In this document: in pieces, positions 33,587 to 42,917 of the stretch
Layout of the letters: each line of letters starts with the position of its first letter
How positions within the stretch are numbered: the first letter of the stretch is position 1
DNA from: Mesobacillus harenae
GTDB taxonomy: Bacteria > Bacillota > Bacilli > Bacillales > Cytobacillaceae
Length of the DNA: 64,000 nucleotides
Direction: 5' to 3'
Assembly: GCF_013343715.1 (NCBI RefSeq)
Contig: NZ_JABUNR010000001.1
Coordinates: 310,001-374,000, forward strand
The notes under the pieces: generated by a model
Databases searched by the model: none
Seen by the model: the letters and a program-made list of their open reading frames with translations, nothing else
Told to the model about the DNA's origin: nothing
Program-made: the position numbers and the translations under genes

Positions 33587-34867
33587 ATGCTTAAAGACAA
33601 TAAAAGATGGCTTTATATAGCAGTTCCTATTTTTTTCTTTTGGTTTTTTGGACAAATTGACAAACTGGGCATCTCGATTATCCAGACCGACCCGGGGTTC
33701 TTGACAGACCTAGGTTTAACTGGTGCAGATAAGAACGCAAAAATTGGCTTTATAACTTTTATCTTTACAATTTCCTACGCCATTTCTAATCTGTTTTGGG
33801 GTTACATTATAGACAAACTTGGAGCTAGAAAGACCGCAATTATCGGACTGTTCATTTGGACGAGTACGATGATCCTAGCTGGATTATCAACTACCTATGA
33901 AATGTTTGTGGTGAGTCGTGTCATTCTAGGGTTTGGCGAAGGAATGATGATTCCAGTTTGCGGCAAATTTATCTCTAGCTGGTTTAACCATCGTGAACTT
34001 GGCAGAGCTCAAGCTTCTTGGCTCTCAGGAAACTATTTAGGCCCTGCTATTGGTGCTGTTTTATTAACTTTGATTATTGCTGCTGTGCACTGGGAAGCTG
34101 CTTTCTTTGCTCTTGCTGCTTTTAATCTTGTTATTGTGCTCCCTATGTTTTTATTTCTGACTCGAGATACACCTGAAGAACACTCAGGACTGGATAAACA
34201 GGAGTTAGCTTATATCCGTCAAATTGATCCCAAGGACGAGGCTAAACCAAAACAAAATTTCACCCAGGATTATCGCTATTGGATTGTCTGGTTTGGTATG
34301 CTGATGTCCTCGTTTTTGTTTTTTGGAATCAGCATTTGGCTGCCTACTTATTTAGTAGAAGCTAAGAGTTTCTCAAGGGAAGCGATGACTGGAATCACTT
34401 CTTTATCCTGGCTTTTTGCACTTGGATTTGTACTGGCTTGCGGATTTTTAGCAGATAAAACAAAGCGTCCAAGCTTGCTTGCCACCATTTTATTTAGCCT
34501 GACAGCATTGTTTTTAGCTATTGCCATAGTCGTCCCGCATCCAGTTATTGCAGGGATTTCCATGGGATTGGCTATGGGTGCTCAGGGCGGAGTCTTTCAT
34601 TTAAGTAATTTATTTATTGTTAAATACTCAACACCTGAAACATCAGGACGTGCTGCAGGCTTAATGGGCTTTACGAATATTCTCGGCGGTTTTTCCAGTT
34701 ATATCATGGGATGGATGCGGGATACAGCTGGAGGAGATTTTGGACCCTCCATTATTATGCTGATATTTGCTGCAGGTCTTGGGTTTATTGCTTATTTATT
34801 CGCACTAAAAAAAGAGGCAGGGGATATTCGCATTGGAAAAGCGCCCCTTGAGGAGCTTGGTGTTTAA
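33587..34867 (+). CDS. MFS transporter, anion:cation symporter (ACS) type
   Basis: 426 residues, about 12 membrane segments, with the ACS-family pattern: DKLGISIIQ near the start, GYIIDKLGARKTAI (motif A), VILGFGEGMMIPVCGKFISSWF and TFLADKTKRPS-like second-half loop. ACS members take up organic acids such as phthalate, vanillate, hydroxyphenylacetates or tartrate. With the ABC system it gives the island two uptake routes. Induction is expected when the palindromic operator is free. Confidence 0.9.
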   Translation: MLKDNKRWLYIAVPIFFFWFFGQIDKLGISIIQTDPGFLTDLGLTGADKNAKIGFITFIFTISYAISNLFWGYIIDKLGARKTAIIGLFIWTSTMILAGLSTTYEMFVVSRVILGFGEGMMIPVCGKFISSWFNHRELGRAQASWLSGNYLGPAIGAVLLTLIIAAVHWEAAFFALAAFNLVIVLPMFLFLTRDTPEEHSGLDKQELAYIRQIDPKDEAKPKQNFTQDYRYWIVWFGMLMSSFLFFGISIWLPTYLVEAKSFSREAMTGITSLSWLFALGFVLACGFLADKTKRPSLLATILFSLTALFLAIAIVVPHPVIAGISMGLAMGAQGGVFHLSNLFIVKYSTPETSGRAAGLMGFTNILGGFSSYIMGWMRDTAGGDFGPSIIMLIFAAGLGFIAYLFALKKEAGDIRIGKAPLEELGV

Positions 34868-34953
34868 CTGATCTAAGCAAGGTTGTGCGGCCGGTTTATT
34901 TTCTTATTAAACTTTAATATGTGTCGTTTTTAAAATATTCTCAATATTTATAA

Positions 34954-35020
34954 TTGACAATTATAGTATTGGGAATTAAAATTAACATGTAAGAAAAACA
35001 TTGTTTTATATATAAAACAA
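34954..35020 (+). promoter_or_regulatory. Promoter and perfect palindromic operator of the cupin-led operon
   Basis: TTGACA (34954-34959), 17 bases, TAAAAT (34977-34982): a near-consensus sigma-A promoter. TTGTTTTATATATAAAACAA (35001-35020) is a perfect 20-bp palindrome just past the start site, where a bound repressor would block elongation or initiation. Confidence 0.72.
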
Positions 35021-35043
35021 AACAAAAATTGGGAGTGATTTTC

Positions 35044-35577
35044 ATGTCAGAAGAAAAATTCGATTTACAATCATTTGAAAAAAAATATGTTGCTAGGTTA
35101 CAAGATCGTACTCTTGATTGGAATGTTTTAAAGTTTCAGGAAGAAGTGGATCCAAAATACAAAAGAGCTCAAATGAGGTATATTGGCCGCGGTGCAACGG
35201 CTAATAATGATTCAAATGTTATTGCTGCTGAACACTTCACATTAAGCACAATGGTACTTCCTCCAGGGTGTGTTGGACCGCTTCATCTCCATGATGACGT
35301 TGAAGAAGTTTTCTTTATTCTTAAGGGAAGTGTAAAAGCGTTAATTCAAGAAGTAGGCAAGGATGAGATTCATGAAATTCGGTTAAATGAAAGAGATTGC
35401 ATCAGTTCCCCTCCAGGAGTGCACCGTGGAATCCATAACGACGGAGACGAAGAAGCTTTGATGCTTGTTATGCTCGGTGCTGTTAAACCGAACTTGCCTA
35501 CGTACCCTGAAGGCAGTGCACTTGAAGAACTTCGTATCCAGCGGGCTAAAGAAAGAAACGCTATTATCGGAAAATAA
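35044..35577 (+). CDS. Cupin-domain protein
   Basis: 177 residues from ATG 35044, chosen because GGGAGTGAT lies 8 bases upstream. A single cupin barrel with metal ligands HLHDDVEEVFFILKG (two His, one Glu) and the second motif SPPGVHRGIHN. Such proteins can be dioxygenases, isomerases or binding proteins. It opens the operon of ring-cleavage genes, so a role in handling an aromatic or ring-fission intermediate is likely, though the reaction is unknown. Confidence 0.82.
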   Translation: MSEEKFDLQSFEKKYVARLQDRTLDWNVLKFQEEVDPKYKRAQMRYIGRGATANNDSNVIAAEHFTLSTMVLPPGCVGPLHLHDDVEEVFFILKGSVKALIQEVGKDEIHEIRLNERDCISSPPGVHRGIHNDGDEEALMLVMLGAVKPNLPTYPEGSALEELRIQRAKERNAIIGK

Positions 35578-35693
35578 TCCGCAAAGGTGACTGCTTGAAG
35601 CTAAGGTAAATGTTTGAGATTGGGCAGGGATGATCTCTTAATTGATCACGGGATCATCCTTGTTACTTTTAAAAGTAAAGTGGAGGTGTAGCT

Positions 35694-36608
35694 ATGTTAG
35701 GAATAACTCATCTAAGGCATATTAGTTTGATCACTCCTATATTAGAAGAGCAATCTAGATTTTATGAGAATATTTGGGGTTTAGATAAAGTTGCTCAAGA
35801 TAATGATTCTGTTTATTTTAGAGGTGCAGGCCCTGAGAACCATATTCTAAGTCTACATGCTGGGGAAACAAGAGGGCTCCATCATATTGCCTTTGGAATG
35901 GTTGATAAAAATGCTGTAGATCGGGCAGCCGAAATACTGGCTTCTAAGGGTGTGAAAATTGTTTCACCACCAGGATATTTGGATGAAGAGGGAAAAGGAT
36001 ACGGATTACGATTTGTTGACCCTGAAAATCGCTGTATTGAGTTATCGGCATGGGTGGAAATCCATACTTCGTTTTGGAATAAGAAAAATGTTGATCCAGT
36101 TAAGCTTAATCATGTGGTAATGAATACAAAAGATATTGATATGATTACTGACTTTTATACAAACGTTCTTGGGTTTAAAGTCACTGATTGGAGCGAGCAT
36201 CAAATGTCGTTCTTACGCTGTAATCGAAAACATCATTCAATTGCCTTTAATCAAGATGTTCATGCTTCGGTTAACCATATTGCCTATGAAGTTGATACGG
36301 TTGATGAAGTTATGAGAGGGATCAGCAATGTAAGAAAAGCAGGTTATAAAGAGCTTTGGGGACCTGGACGCCATGGACCTGGAGACAACATTTTCTGTTA
36401 TTTTCAAGATCCGTCAAATTTTGTTATGGAATATACTTGTTACCTCGAAACAATTGAAGATGAAAATGAATGGAGAGCCAGAGTTTGGAAGCGAGTTCCT
36501 CATTTAATGGATCAGTGGGGCATTGCAGGACCGCCAACACCTGAAGCCCGCGCAGCAATGGGCGGGGCAGCAGACCCAGGCTGGGTTAACGTAAAAGCAA
36601 TACTTTAA
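35694..36608 (+). CDS. Type I extradiol (catechol 2,3-) dioxygenase, BphC-like
   Basis: Meta-cleaves a catechol with Fe(II). 304 residues in two VOC modules; the C-terminal one has the full iron triad His140 (KLNHVVMN), His195 (VNHIAYEV) and Glu246 (VMEYTC), and the supporting residues of this family at His181 (KHHSIA) and His227 (GRHGPGDN). It should take the diol produced by the Rieske oxygenase and dihydrodiol dehydrogenase encoded further on. Start behind GTGGAGGTG. Confidence 0.9.
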   Translation: MLGITHLRHISLITPILEEQSRFYENIWGLDKVAQDNDSVYFRGAGPENHILSLHAGETRGLHHIAFGMVDKNAVDRAAEILASKGVKIVSPPGYLDEEGKGYGLRFVDPENRCIELSAWVEIHTSFWNKKNVDPVKLNHVVMNTKDIDMITDFYTNVLGFKVTDWSEHQMSFLRCNRKHHSIAFNQDVHASVNHIAYEVDTVDEVMRGISNVRKAGYKELWGPGRHGPGDNIFCYFQDPSNFVMEYTCYLETIEDENEWRARVWKRVPHLMDQWGIAGPPTPEARAAMGGAADPGWVNVKAIL

Positions 36609-36634
36609 AGGGCTTAACAAGAGGGGGTGTCAAG

Positions 36635-37426
36635 ATGGATTTAGGACTAAAAGGCAAGGTAGCAGTCATTATGGGGGGAACATCAGGAGTTGGCTTAAAG
36701 ACAGCAGAGATGTTCCTTCAGGAGGGTGCTAAAGTTGCTGTGTGTGGAAGAGACCAGGGACGTAAAAATAAAGCAAATGATCACCTCTTAAAATACGGGC
36801 AGGCTGAATCAATTTATGCCGCTACATGTGATGTAACGAATAAGGAAGAAGTCAATGCATTTATAGAAGGAACGGCGGCTCGTTTCCATCAAATCGATAT
36901 CCTGGTAAATGCGGCTGGCCAAAGTGTAATGGGGCACTTTTTTGATGTTACAGATGAACAATGGGAGCAACAGATTCAGCTGAAATACTTTGCTATCATT
37001 TATGCTGTGCGTGCTGTGCACAAGCATCTCGTTAAACAAGGCAGCGGAAGAATTATTAATATCAATGCTACCTTGGCCAAAGAGCCGGAAAGACATATGA
37101 TTGCTACTGCAGCAACTAGAGCAGGGTTACTGAATCTAAGTAAGACGCTCTCCCAAGAACTAGCATCGGATAATATATTAGTAAATTCAGTTAGTCTTGG
37201 GTTGATCCGTACTGACCAGTGGGAGCGTCGAAGACAAAAGAACGCACCAGAAATGGACCCTGAAGAATATTATGCAGATTTGGCAAAAAAGAGAAATATT
37301 CCTTTAGGGCGTGTTGGAGAAGCTGAGGAAGTAGCGAGCGTTATTCTGTTTTTAGCATCAAGTCAGGCAAGTTATGTCTCAGGTTCCACAATTGAAACGG
37401 CGGGAGCGCTCGGCAAGGCGCTTTAA
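36635..37426 (+). CDS. Short-chain dehydrogenase/reductase
   Basis: 263 residues with Rossmann motif GGTSGVGLK, NAAG in the fourth strand and a C-terminal FLASSQASYVSGSTI as in classical SDRs. The usual catalytic YxxxK is not present: the region reads LAKEPERHMIATAATRAG, with no Tyr at the expected place. It may therefore be a non-classical SDR or use another residue. Its substrate within the aromatic pathway is unknown. 26 bases after the extradiol dioxygenase gene. Confidence 0.82.
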   Translation: MDLGLKGKVAVIMGGTSGVGLKTAEMFLQEGAKVAVCGRDQGRKNKANDHLLKYGQAESIYAATCDVTNKEEVNAFIEGTAARFHQIDILVNAAGQSVMGHFFDVTDEQWEQQIQLKYFAIIYAVRAVHKHLVKQGSGRIININATLAKEPERHMIATAATRAGLLNLSKTLSQELASDNILVNSVSLGLIRTDQWERRRQKNAPEMDPEEYYADLAKKRNIPLGRVGEAEEVASVILFLASSQASYVSGSTIETAGALGKAL

Positions 37427-37453
37427 TACTAGATAAAGGCAGGAATATAAACT

Positions 37454-39178
37454 ATGAGCCAACAAGAACAAGTAAAAACAAAGCCTTCAGAATTAAATAA
37501 GATGGAAATGGAATTTACCACCGCAGATGCTCTTGTACAAGAGTTAGTCCGCGCTGGTGTAGAGGTAGCATTTGGGGTTGTTAGCATTCATAATATGCCA
37601 ATTTACGATGCTATTTTAAGAGAAGGAAGCATTCATTTAGTTTGTTCACGCGGTGAAAGCGGTGCTGTTAACATGGCAGACGGATATGCTCGTTCTACAG
37701 GAACCCTTGGAGTAGTCATAACAAGCACAGGTACAGGGAGCGGAAATGCAGCAGGTTCGCTTATTGAGGCTTGGGCTGCCGGTGTTCCTCTATTGCATCT
37801 TACTGGAGAGGTAGCATCCCCATATTTAGGGACTGGCAGAGGGTACATTCACGAATGTAAAGATCAGCTTTCGATGATGGAGGGGGCATGTAAAAAAGCA
37901 ATCCGTTTAAGGAAGCCAGAACAGACCTCTGCGATTGTCAGGCAGGCGATTCAGGATGCTTTCTCTGCACCTTCAGGGCCAGTAACACTTGAGATCCCCA
38001 TTGATTTTCAATCTGCGATCATCCCTAACCATTCTATAGAAGAAATCAGAATGTTAGCTCCAGAAAATAATACAATTCCATACCTTCCTGAAGAGGTAGT
38101 AACAAAAATCAGCAGTGCCAAGCGTCCAGTCATTTGGGCAGGAGGCGGTGTCATTTCCTCAGCTGCCTCAAGACAAGTTCAAGAGCTTGCGGAATTAATT
38201 GGTGCAGCCGTTATTACCAGCCAGTCCGGTAAAGGGAGTATCCCTGAGGACCATCCTCAGTGTATCGGGCACTTTGCAGCGTATGAAGCAACAAAAAAGT
38301 TATTGGCTGATTCAGATTTGCTTATTAGTATTGGTGTAAGATTCAGAGGAAATGAAACGGCGAATTGGAAAGTACCCGTTCCAAAAGAACATGTATCCAT
38401 TGATGCCGATTGGCAGGCAATCAACCGTAACTATGAAGCTACTTATGGCTTAGTGGGTGACGCTAAATTAATTTTAAATAAGATTAATGAATGGTTAGTT
38501 AGAAAACAAATTCAAGCTGATCCTCTGTACTTAGAAGAAGTAAAGTCCGTACGAGATGAAGTCAGGACGCAGCTAAGAGCAACACTTGGCCCATATGAGC
38601 AAATTATGGATGGGATGCGCAGAGTGCTGCCACGGAATGCGATTTTAGTACGGGACGTAACCGTTCAGGCAAATGTTTGGGGAAGCCGGCTATTTGAAAT
38701 TTACGAACCGAGAACATCCATACATGCATCAGGCGGAGGAATTGGTCAAGGCTTGCCAACAGCAATTGGGGCGCAAATGGCTTTCAAAGACCGGAAAGTA
38801 GTGTTAATGGCCGGGGATGGTGGATTTATGGTTAATGTGGGCGAAATGGCGACAGCTGCCCAAGAAAATCTTCCTTTGATTGTTGTTTTGTTCGACGATG
38901 CTGGTTATGGTGTCCTTCGCAACATCCAGGATGCTGCTTATGGCCGACAAGTTGCTGTCGATCTTTTGAGCCCGGATTTTGTTCAGCTTGGGCAGTCCAT
39001 GGGGTTTGATGCAACACGCATAGGTTCACCAGAAGAGTTCATAGCTGCCATGGAAACAGCAGTTGATAGTAACAAACCGACAATGATCGTCGTTGACATG
39101 GATGCAGTAGGTCCAATGGCAAAGCCATTTGGTGGACCTCCAGGAGCTGCAGATGCGTTTAAACCAAAGAAGTTATAA
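37454..39178 (+). CDS. Thiamine-diphosphate-dependent enzyme, acetolactate synthase-like
   Basis: 574 residues with the three-domain layout of acetolactate synthase, benzoylformate decarboxylase and oxalyl-CoA decarboxylase relatives. Catalytic Glu68 is in RGESGAVNMADGYAR; the ThDP/Mg motif is GDGGFMVNVGEMATAAQE, ending LFDDAGYG where most families have NN. No FAD motif is obvious. It could decarboxylate a 2-oxo acid or join two carbonyl fragments made from ring cleavage. The reaction cannot be set from sequence. Confidence 0.85.
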   Translation: MSQQEQVKTKPSELNKMEMEFTTADALVQELVRAGVEVAFGVVSIHNMPIYDAILREGSIHLVCSRGESGAVNMADGYARSTGTLGVVITSTGTGSGNAAGSLIEAWAAGVPLLHLTGEVASPYLGTGRGYIHECKDQLSMMEGACKKAIRLRKPEQTSAIVRQAIQDAFSAPSGPVTLEIPIDFQSAIIPNHSIEEIRMLAPENNTIPYLPEEVVTKISSAKRPVIWAGGGVISSAASRQVQELAELIGAAVITSQSGKGSIPEDHPQCIGHFAAYEATKKLLADSDLLISIGVRFRGNETANWKVPVPKEHVSIDADWQAINRNYEATYGLVGDAKLILNKINEWLVRKQIQADPLYLEEVKSVRDEVRTQLRATLGPYEQIMDGMRRVLPRNAILVRDVTVQANVWGSRLFEIYEPRTSIHASGGGIGQGLPTAIGAQMAFKDRKVVLMAGDGGFMVNVGEMATAAQENLPLIVVLFDDAGYGVLRNIQDAAYGRQVAVDLLSPDFVQLGQSMGFDATRIGSPEEFIAAMETAVDSNKPTMIVVDMDAVGPMAKPFGGPPGAADAFKPKKL

Positions 39179-39189
39179 GGAGGATGAAA

Positions 39190-40635
39190 ATGATTTCGAC
39201 AAATCCATTTGTATCTGGGAAATACTTAATTGGCGGTGATTGGATTGCTGCTGATAAAACTGCAAATGTCATAAATCCAGCCGACCATAATGAGGTTGTT
39301 GGTGAAGTGGCCTTATGCTCCAAAGAACATATAAGCAAAGCCGTTGAAACGGCTGCTCTAGCATATGAAGAGTGGTCCCAAAGTGAAATAAAAGACCGGG
39401 CAGATCGAATGAGGCAGGCTGCTAACGAAATAAAAACCTTAGTTGAAGAGAATGTAACTCTGCTAGTTCGTGAGAATGGTAAAGTGTTAGTAGAAGCAAA
39501 AAAAGACCTGCTGCGCTGTGTGGATATAATGAGAGAAGCTGCGGATGAATTACTCGAATGGTGGAAGCCAGAAGTTTTGCCTGGTAATCAAAAGGTTCAA
39601 ATCCGCAAGCGGTCTCGGGGAGTAACTGCAGTCATTTCCCCCTGGAACTCACCAATGATCCTAACGTTTAAGCGGGTTATTCCCGCCGTTCTTGCTGGGA
39701 ATACAGTTGTGGTAAAACCAGCAACAAGCTGTCCATTAACCATTATGACCTTTTTAAAGGTAGTTGCTTCTTACTTTCCTAAAGGGGTTATAAACGTTGT
39801 AACCGGATCCGGCAAAATTATAGGGGATGCTCTTTGTGCCAATCCTACGGTTCGGACGATCGCTTTCGTTGGTAGCACTCAAACGGGTAAAGAGATTATG
39901 CGGGCGGCATCAGGCACCGTAAAGAATATATATATGGAACTTGGCGGGAATGATGCAGCAATTGTACTTGAAGATGCTAACTTAGATGAAGAAGCCATTA
40001 AGCGTCTTCGTTTAGGAGTTCTTCGTGCAGCTGGCCAAGTTTGCTCGGCAGTCAAACGAATCTATGTTCATGAATCCAGATATGAGGAATTAGTACAAAA
40101 GCTTAAAAAGGAATTTCAACATTTACGGGTAGGAAATGGAATTCAGCCAGACGTAGATATGGGACCTTTAAACAATAAATCTCAATATGACTATGTAAAA
40201 GGCCTTATCGAGCGGGCCGGAGAAACTGGTGCAACGGTGTTTACAGGAGGCATTCAGCTTGATCCAGAATCTTGGGATAAGGGATTTTATATTTTGCCAA
40301 CTATTATTACTGGAGCAGGACAATCAAGTGAAATCGTTCAAGCTGAACAATTTGGACCTGTTATCCCGATTTTGAGGTTTACAGACGTGAAAGAAGCAGT
40401 TAAGCTTGCGAATGACAGCGAGTTTGGACTTAGGGCTTCGGTATGGACAGAAGATGAATCAGTGGCTGTGCAGCTTGCTGACCGGCTGGAAGCGGGAGCA
40501 GTCTTCCATAATAACCATACAGTCTTCCAGGATCTTCATCTAGATTTTCCTGGCCTGAAAGAAAGCGGGCTATCCCGAGAAACAAGACACTGCGGACTGG
40601 AATTCTTTGCAGATTCTTATGGCTTTGCAGATTAG
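39190..40635 (+). CDS. NAD(P)-dependent aldehyde dehydrogenase
   Basis: 481 residues from ATG 39190; AAGGAGG abuts the other ATG at 39184, so the second is better spaced. Catalytic Cys285 (RAAGQVCSAVKR), Glu250 (MELGGND) and the PWNSP and FVGST motifs are all present. In the meta pathway it would oxidise a semialdehyde or aldehyde such as 2-hydroxymuconic semialdehyde or an aldehyde released by the ThDP enzyme. Six bases after the ThDP gene, so clearly co-transcribed. Confidence 0.92.
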   Translation: MISTNPFVSGKYLIGGDWIAADKTANVINPADHNEVVGEVALCSKEHISKAVETAALAYEEWSQSEIKDRADRMRQAANEIKTLVEENVTLLVRENGKVLVEAKKDLLRCVDIMREAADELLEWWKPEVLPGNQKVQIRKRSRGVTAVISPWNSPMILTFKRVIPAVLAGNTVVVKPATSCPLTIMTFLKVVASYFPKGVINVVTGSGKIIGDALCANPTVRTIAFVGSTQTGKEIMRAASGTVKNIYMELGGNDAAIVLEDANLDEEAIKRLRLGVLRAAGQVCSAVKRIYVHESRYEELVQKLKKEFQHLRVGNGIQPDVDMGPLNNKSQYDYVKGLIERAGETGATVFTGGIQLDPESWDKGFYILPTIITGAGQSSEIVQAEQFGPVIPILRFTDVKEAVKLANDSEFGLRASVWTEDESVAVQLADRLEAGAVFHNNHTVFQDLHLDFPGLKESGLSRETRHCGLEFFADSYGFAD

Positions 40636-40650
40636 GAAGGAGGGTTCCGT

Positions 40651-41433
40651 ATGAAATTAGCATTAATCGGTGGCGGGAACATTGGCAAATTCCTGCTTAA
40701 GAGCATCAATATTGACGGTCTCATACCTGAAGCGAAAATTGTCTCGATCTATACACGAAACCAGCAGGCAGCAGAACAGCTAGGTGCAGAATTTGATGCA
40801 GAGGTCTTTAAAGATATACACTCTATTATAGAATCCGATGCGGATATGGTTATTGAAGCAGCCACCGTCCAAGTGGTCAAGGATCACGCTGCTGCTATAT
40901 TAGAAAGCCAGAAAGATTTAGTTTTAAGCAGCGTTGGAGCCTTGGCTGAATCGGACTTTTACAAGAGGATAGAAGGGATCTGTAAGTCGAACTCTTCAAA
41001 AATCTATTTACCTTCAGGTGCAATAGGAGGCTTGGATGTTTTAAAAGCAGCCAAATCAACAGGGGAGCTTGAAGCCGTTTCGATTACTACAAGAAAGCCA
41101 CCCCAGGCGTTGCCTGGTGCTCCACTTGATAAAGAACACGTATTGTTTGAGGGAACAGCTACTGAGGCAATTAAGCTATTCCCTAAAAATATTAATGTAT
41201 CGATTATTTTGTCATTAGCAGGTTTGGGACCAGATAAAACATCTGTAAAAATCATATCCGATCCAACAGTTAAAACTAACAGCCACTTAATTGAAGCAAA
41301 AGGGTCATTCGGGAAATTAACCTTGAAAGTGGAAAATGCTCCAATGCCCAATAATCCAAAAACTAGTTATTTAGCCGCGCTGAGTGTACTAGCAGCTTTA
41401 AAAAATAGAGATGCGATGGTTCAAGTAGGTTGA
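40651..41433 (+). CDS. Aspartate dehydrogenase (NadX)-like oxidoreductase
   Basis: 260 residues: N-terminal Rossmann domain (LIGGGNIGKFLLKSI) and the C-terminal NadX domain (LPSGAIGGLDVLKAA, TTRKPPQALP, NPKTSYLAALSVLAAL), as in L-aspartate dehydrogenase. That enzyme oxidises aspartate to iminosuccinate, or runs in reverse. It is 15 bases after the aldehyde dehydrogenase, in the middle of an aromatic pathway with no NAD synthesis genes, so its real substrate may be a different amino or oxo acid. Confidence 0.85.
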   Translation: MKLALIGGGNIGKFLLKSINIDGLIPEAKIVSIYTRNQQAAEQLGAEFDAEVFKDIHSIIESDADMVIEAATVQVVKDHAAAILESQKDLVLSSVGALAESDFYKRIEGICKSNSSKIYLPSGAIGGLDVLKAAKSTGELEAVSITTRKPPQALPGAPLDKEHVLFEGTATEAIKLFPKNINVSIILSLAGLGPDKTSVKIISDPTVKTNSHLIEAKGSFGKLTLKVENAPMPNNPKTSYLAALSVLAALKNRDAMVQVG

Positions 41434-41549
41434 GCAATGAATTTAGCTTTTATTTAATTAGAATAAACAGGAGTAAACTCTGAAAGAAGGTTAGGGCGTT
41501 CTCCTTGGAAATATAAGATACCCATTTTTACTATAAGGGGGATATTTAA

Positions 41550-42857
41550 ATGGTGGGCAAAACGATCAAGGATTTGAAAGAAATGTCTCAAACTGAAATG
41601 ATTGAATATTTGGACGAGACAGTTAGACCTGAAGAAGGATCAATTCCTGCTTATATTCTTGGAGATGCAAATGTATACGATCTTGAGCATAAAAAGCTTT
41701 TCTTAAAGACATGGTTATTTATCGGCCATGAGTCAGAAATACCAAATAAGAATGATTATATGTTAAGAGATCTAGGCGGGTATTCAGTGATTATTACAAG
41801 AAGTGCGGATGGTGTAATACGCGGCTTTTACAATATGTGCACACACAGGGGCATGAAGCTGTGCCGTGCAGACAAGGGGAATAAATCTTCGTTTACTTGT
41901 CCCTATCATGGGTTTAATTTTAAAAATAATGGTGACCTTGTCGGTGTGCCTCTTCAGAAGGATATTTACGGTACAGATTTGGATAAGTCAACCCTTGGAT
42001 TGCATAAAGTAAGGATTGAGTCATATAAAGGGCTTCTATTTGGAACTTGGAACGAAGATGCAGAACCTTTAACCGAGTTCTTGGGTGATTTCAAATGGTA
42101 TTTAGATATTTTGGTAGGCAGGGCTGAAATGGAAGTAGTCGGACCACCGCAAAGATTTATTATTCACTCAAACTGGAAAGTAGGAGCAGATAACTTTGTT
42201 GGGGACTCCTATCACACGATGGTTACCCATGGCTCAATCGTTAAATTAGGCATGGTTCCAAGTGCTACATATTCTAAAAAAGGATATCAAATTCATACTG
42301 AAAACGGACACGGACTCAACCTGGGTACACCTAATCCTGATTTTGCATTCCCTGAGGAACTTATTCCGGAGTATAAGTCCAATTTGTCCGAAGAACAGTT
42401 TGATGTATTATCCAACCTCAAAAATATGATCGGCAATATATTTCCGAACATAAGCTTCTTGATTTCTCATACAAAGGTGAAAGACAAGCTGATCTCCAAC
42501 ACAACAATGAGGATGTGGCGTCCTGTAGGCGTGGACAAAATGGAGGTTATCTCGTGGTTCCTTGTAGAGAAGAATGCTTCGCAAGATTGGAAAAATCGCT
42601 CTAGAGACTCCTATATCTTGACTTTCAGCCCTTCTGGCATATTTGAGCAAGATGACACAGAAGTGTTTACTGATATTACTGCAGCTGCCTCAGGGCCGAT
42701 GCCATACATGAAGGAATTAACTTATAACTATACAATGGGAATGCACCGTGAACCAGTAAAAGATTTTGCTGGACCAGGAGTAGTCTATGATGACAAATTT
42801 TCAGAAGCAAACCAAAGGAATTTCTACCGTTACTGGCTTGATCTGATGAAAGCTTAA
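41550..42857 (+). CDS. Rieske aromatic ring-hydroxylating dioxygenase, alpha subunit
   Basis: Catalytic subunit that adds O2 across an aromatic ring. 435 residues; Rieske cluster ligands Cys97-x-His99 and Cys117-x2-His120 (MCTHRG, CPYHGF). The mononuclear iron site has His222 and His227 in DNFVGDSYHTMVTH, the bridging Asp219 before them, and an Asp in FEQDDTEVF. The N- and C-terminal parts resemble the biphenyl/phenylpropionate/naphthalene type (alpha-beta systems). No ferredoxin or reductase genes are in the island, so electrons come from proteins encoded elsewhere. Ribosome site AAGGGGG. Confidence 0.94.
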   Translation: MVGKTIKDLKEMSQTEMIEYLDETVRPEEGSIPAYILGDANVYDLEHKKLFLKTWLFIGHESEIPNKNDYMLRDLGGYSVIITRSADGVIRGFYNMCTHRGMKLCRADKGNKSSFTCPYHGFNFKNNGDLVGVPLQKDIYGTDLDKSTLGLHKVRIESYKGLLFGTWNEDAEPLTEFLGDFKWYLDILVGRAEMEVVGPPQRFIIHSNWKVGADNFVGDSYHTMVTHGSIVKLGMVPSATYSKKGYQIHTENGHGLNLGTPNPDFAFPEELIPEYKSNLSEEQFDVLSNLKNMIGNIFPNISFLISHTKVKDKLISNTTMRMWRPVGVDKMEVISWFLVEKNASQDWKNRSRDSYILTFSPSGIFEQDDTEVFTDITAAASGPMPYMKELTYNYTMGMHREPVKDFAGPGVVYDDKFSEANQRNFYRYWLDLMKA

Positions 42858-42917
42858 AATTTCTGAGGTTTTTATTCTTGTTTGAGTAATTGAAGTCGGC
42901 AATGGAGGGGATTATTT

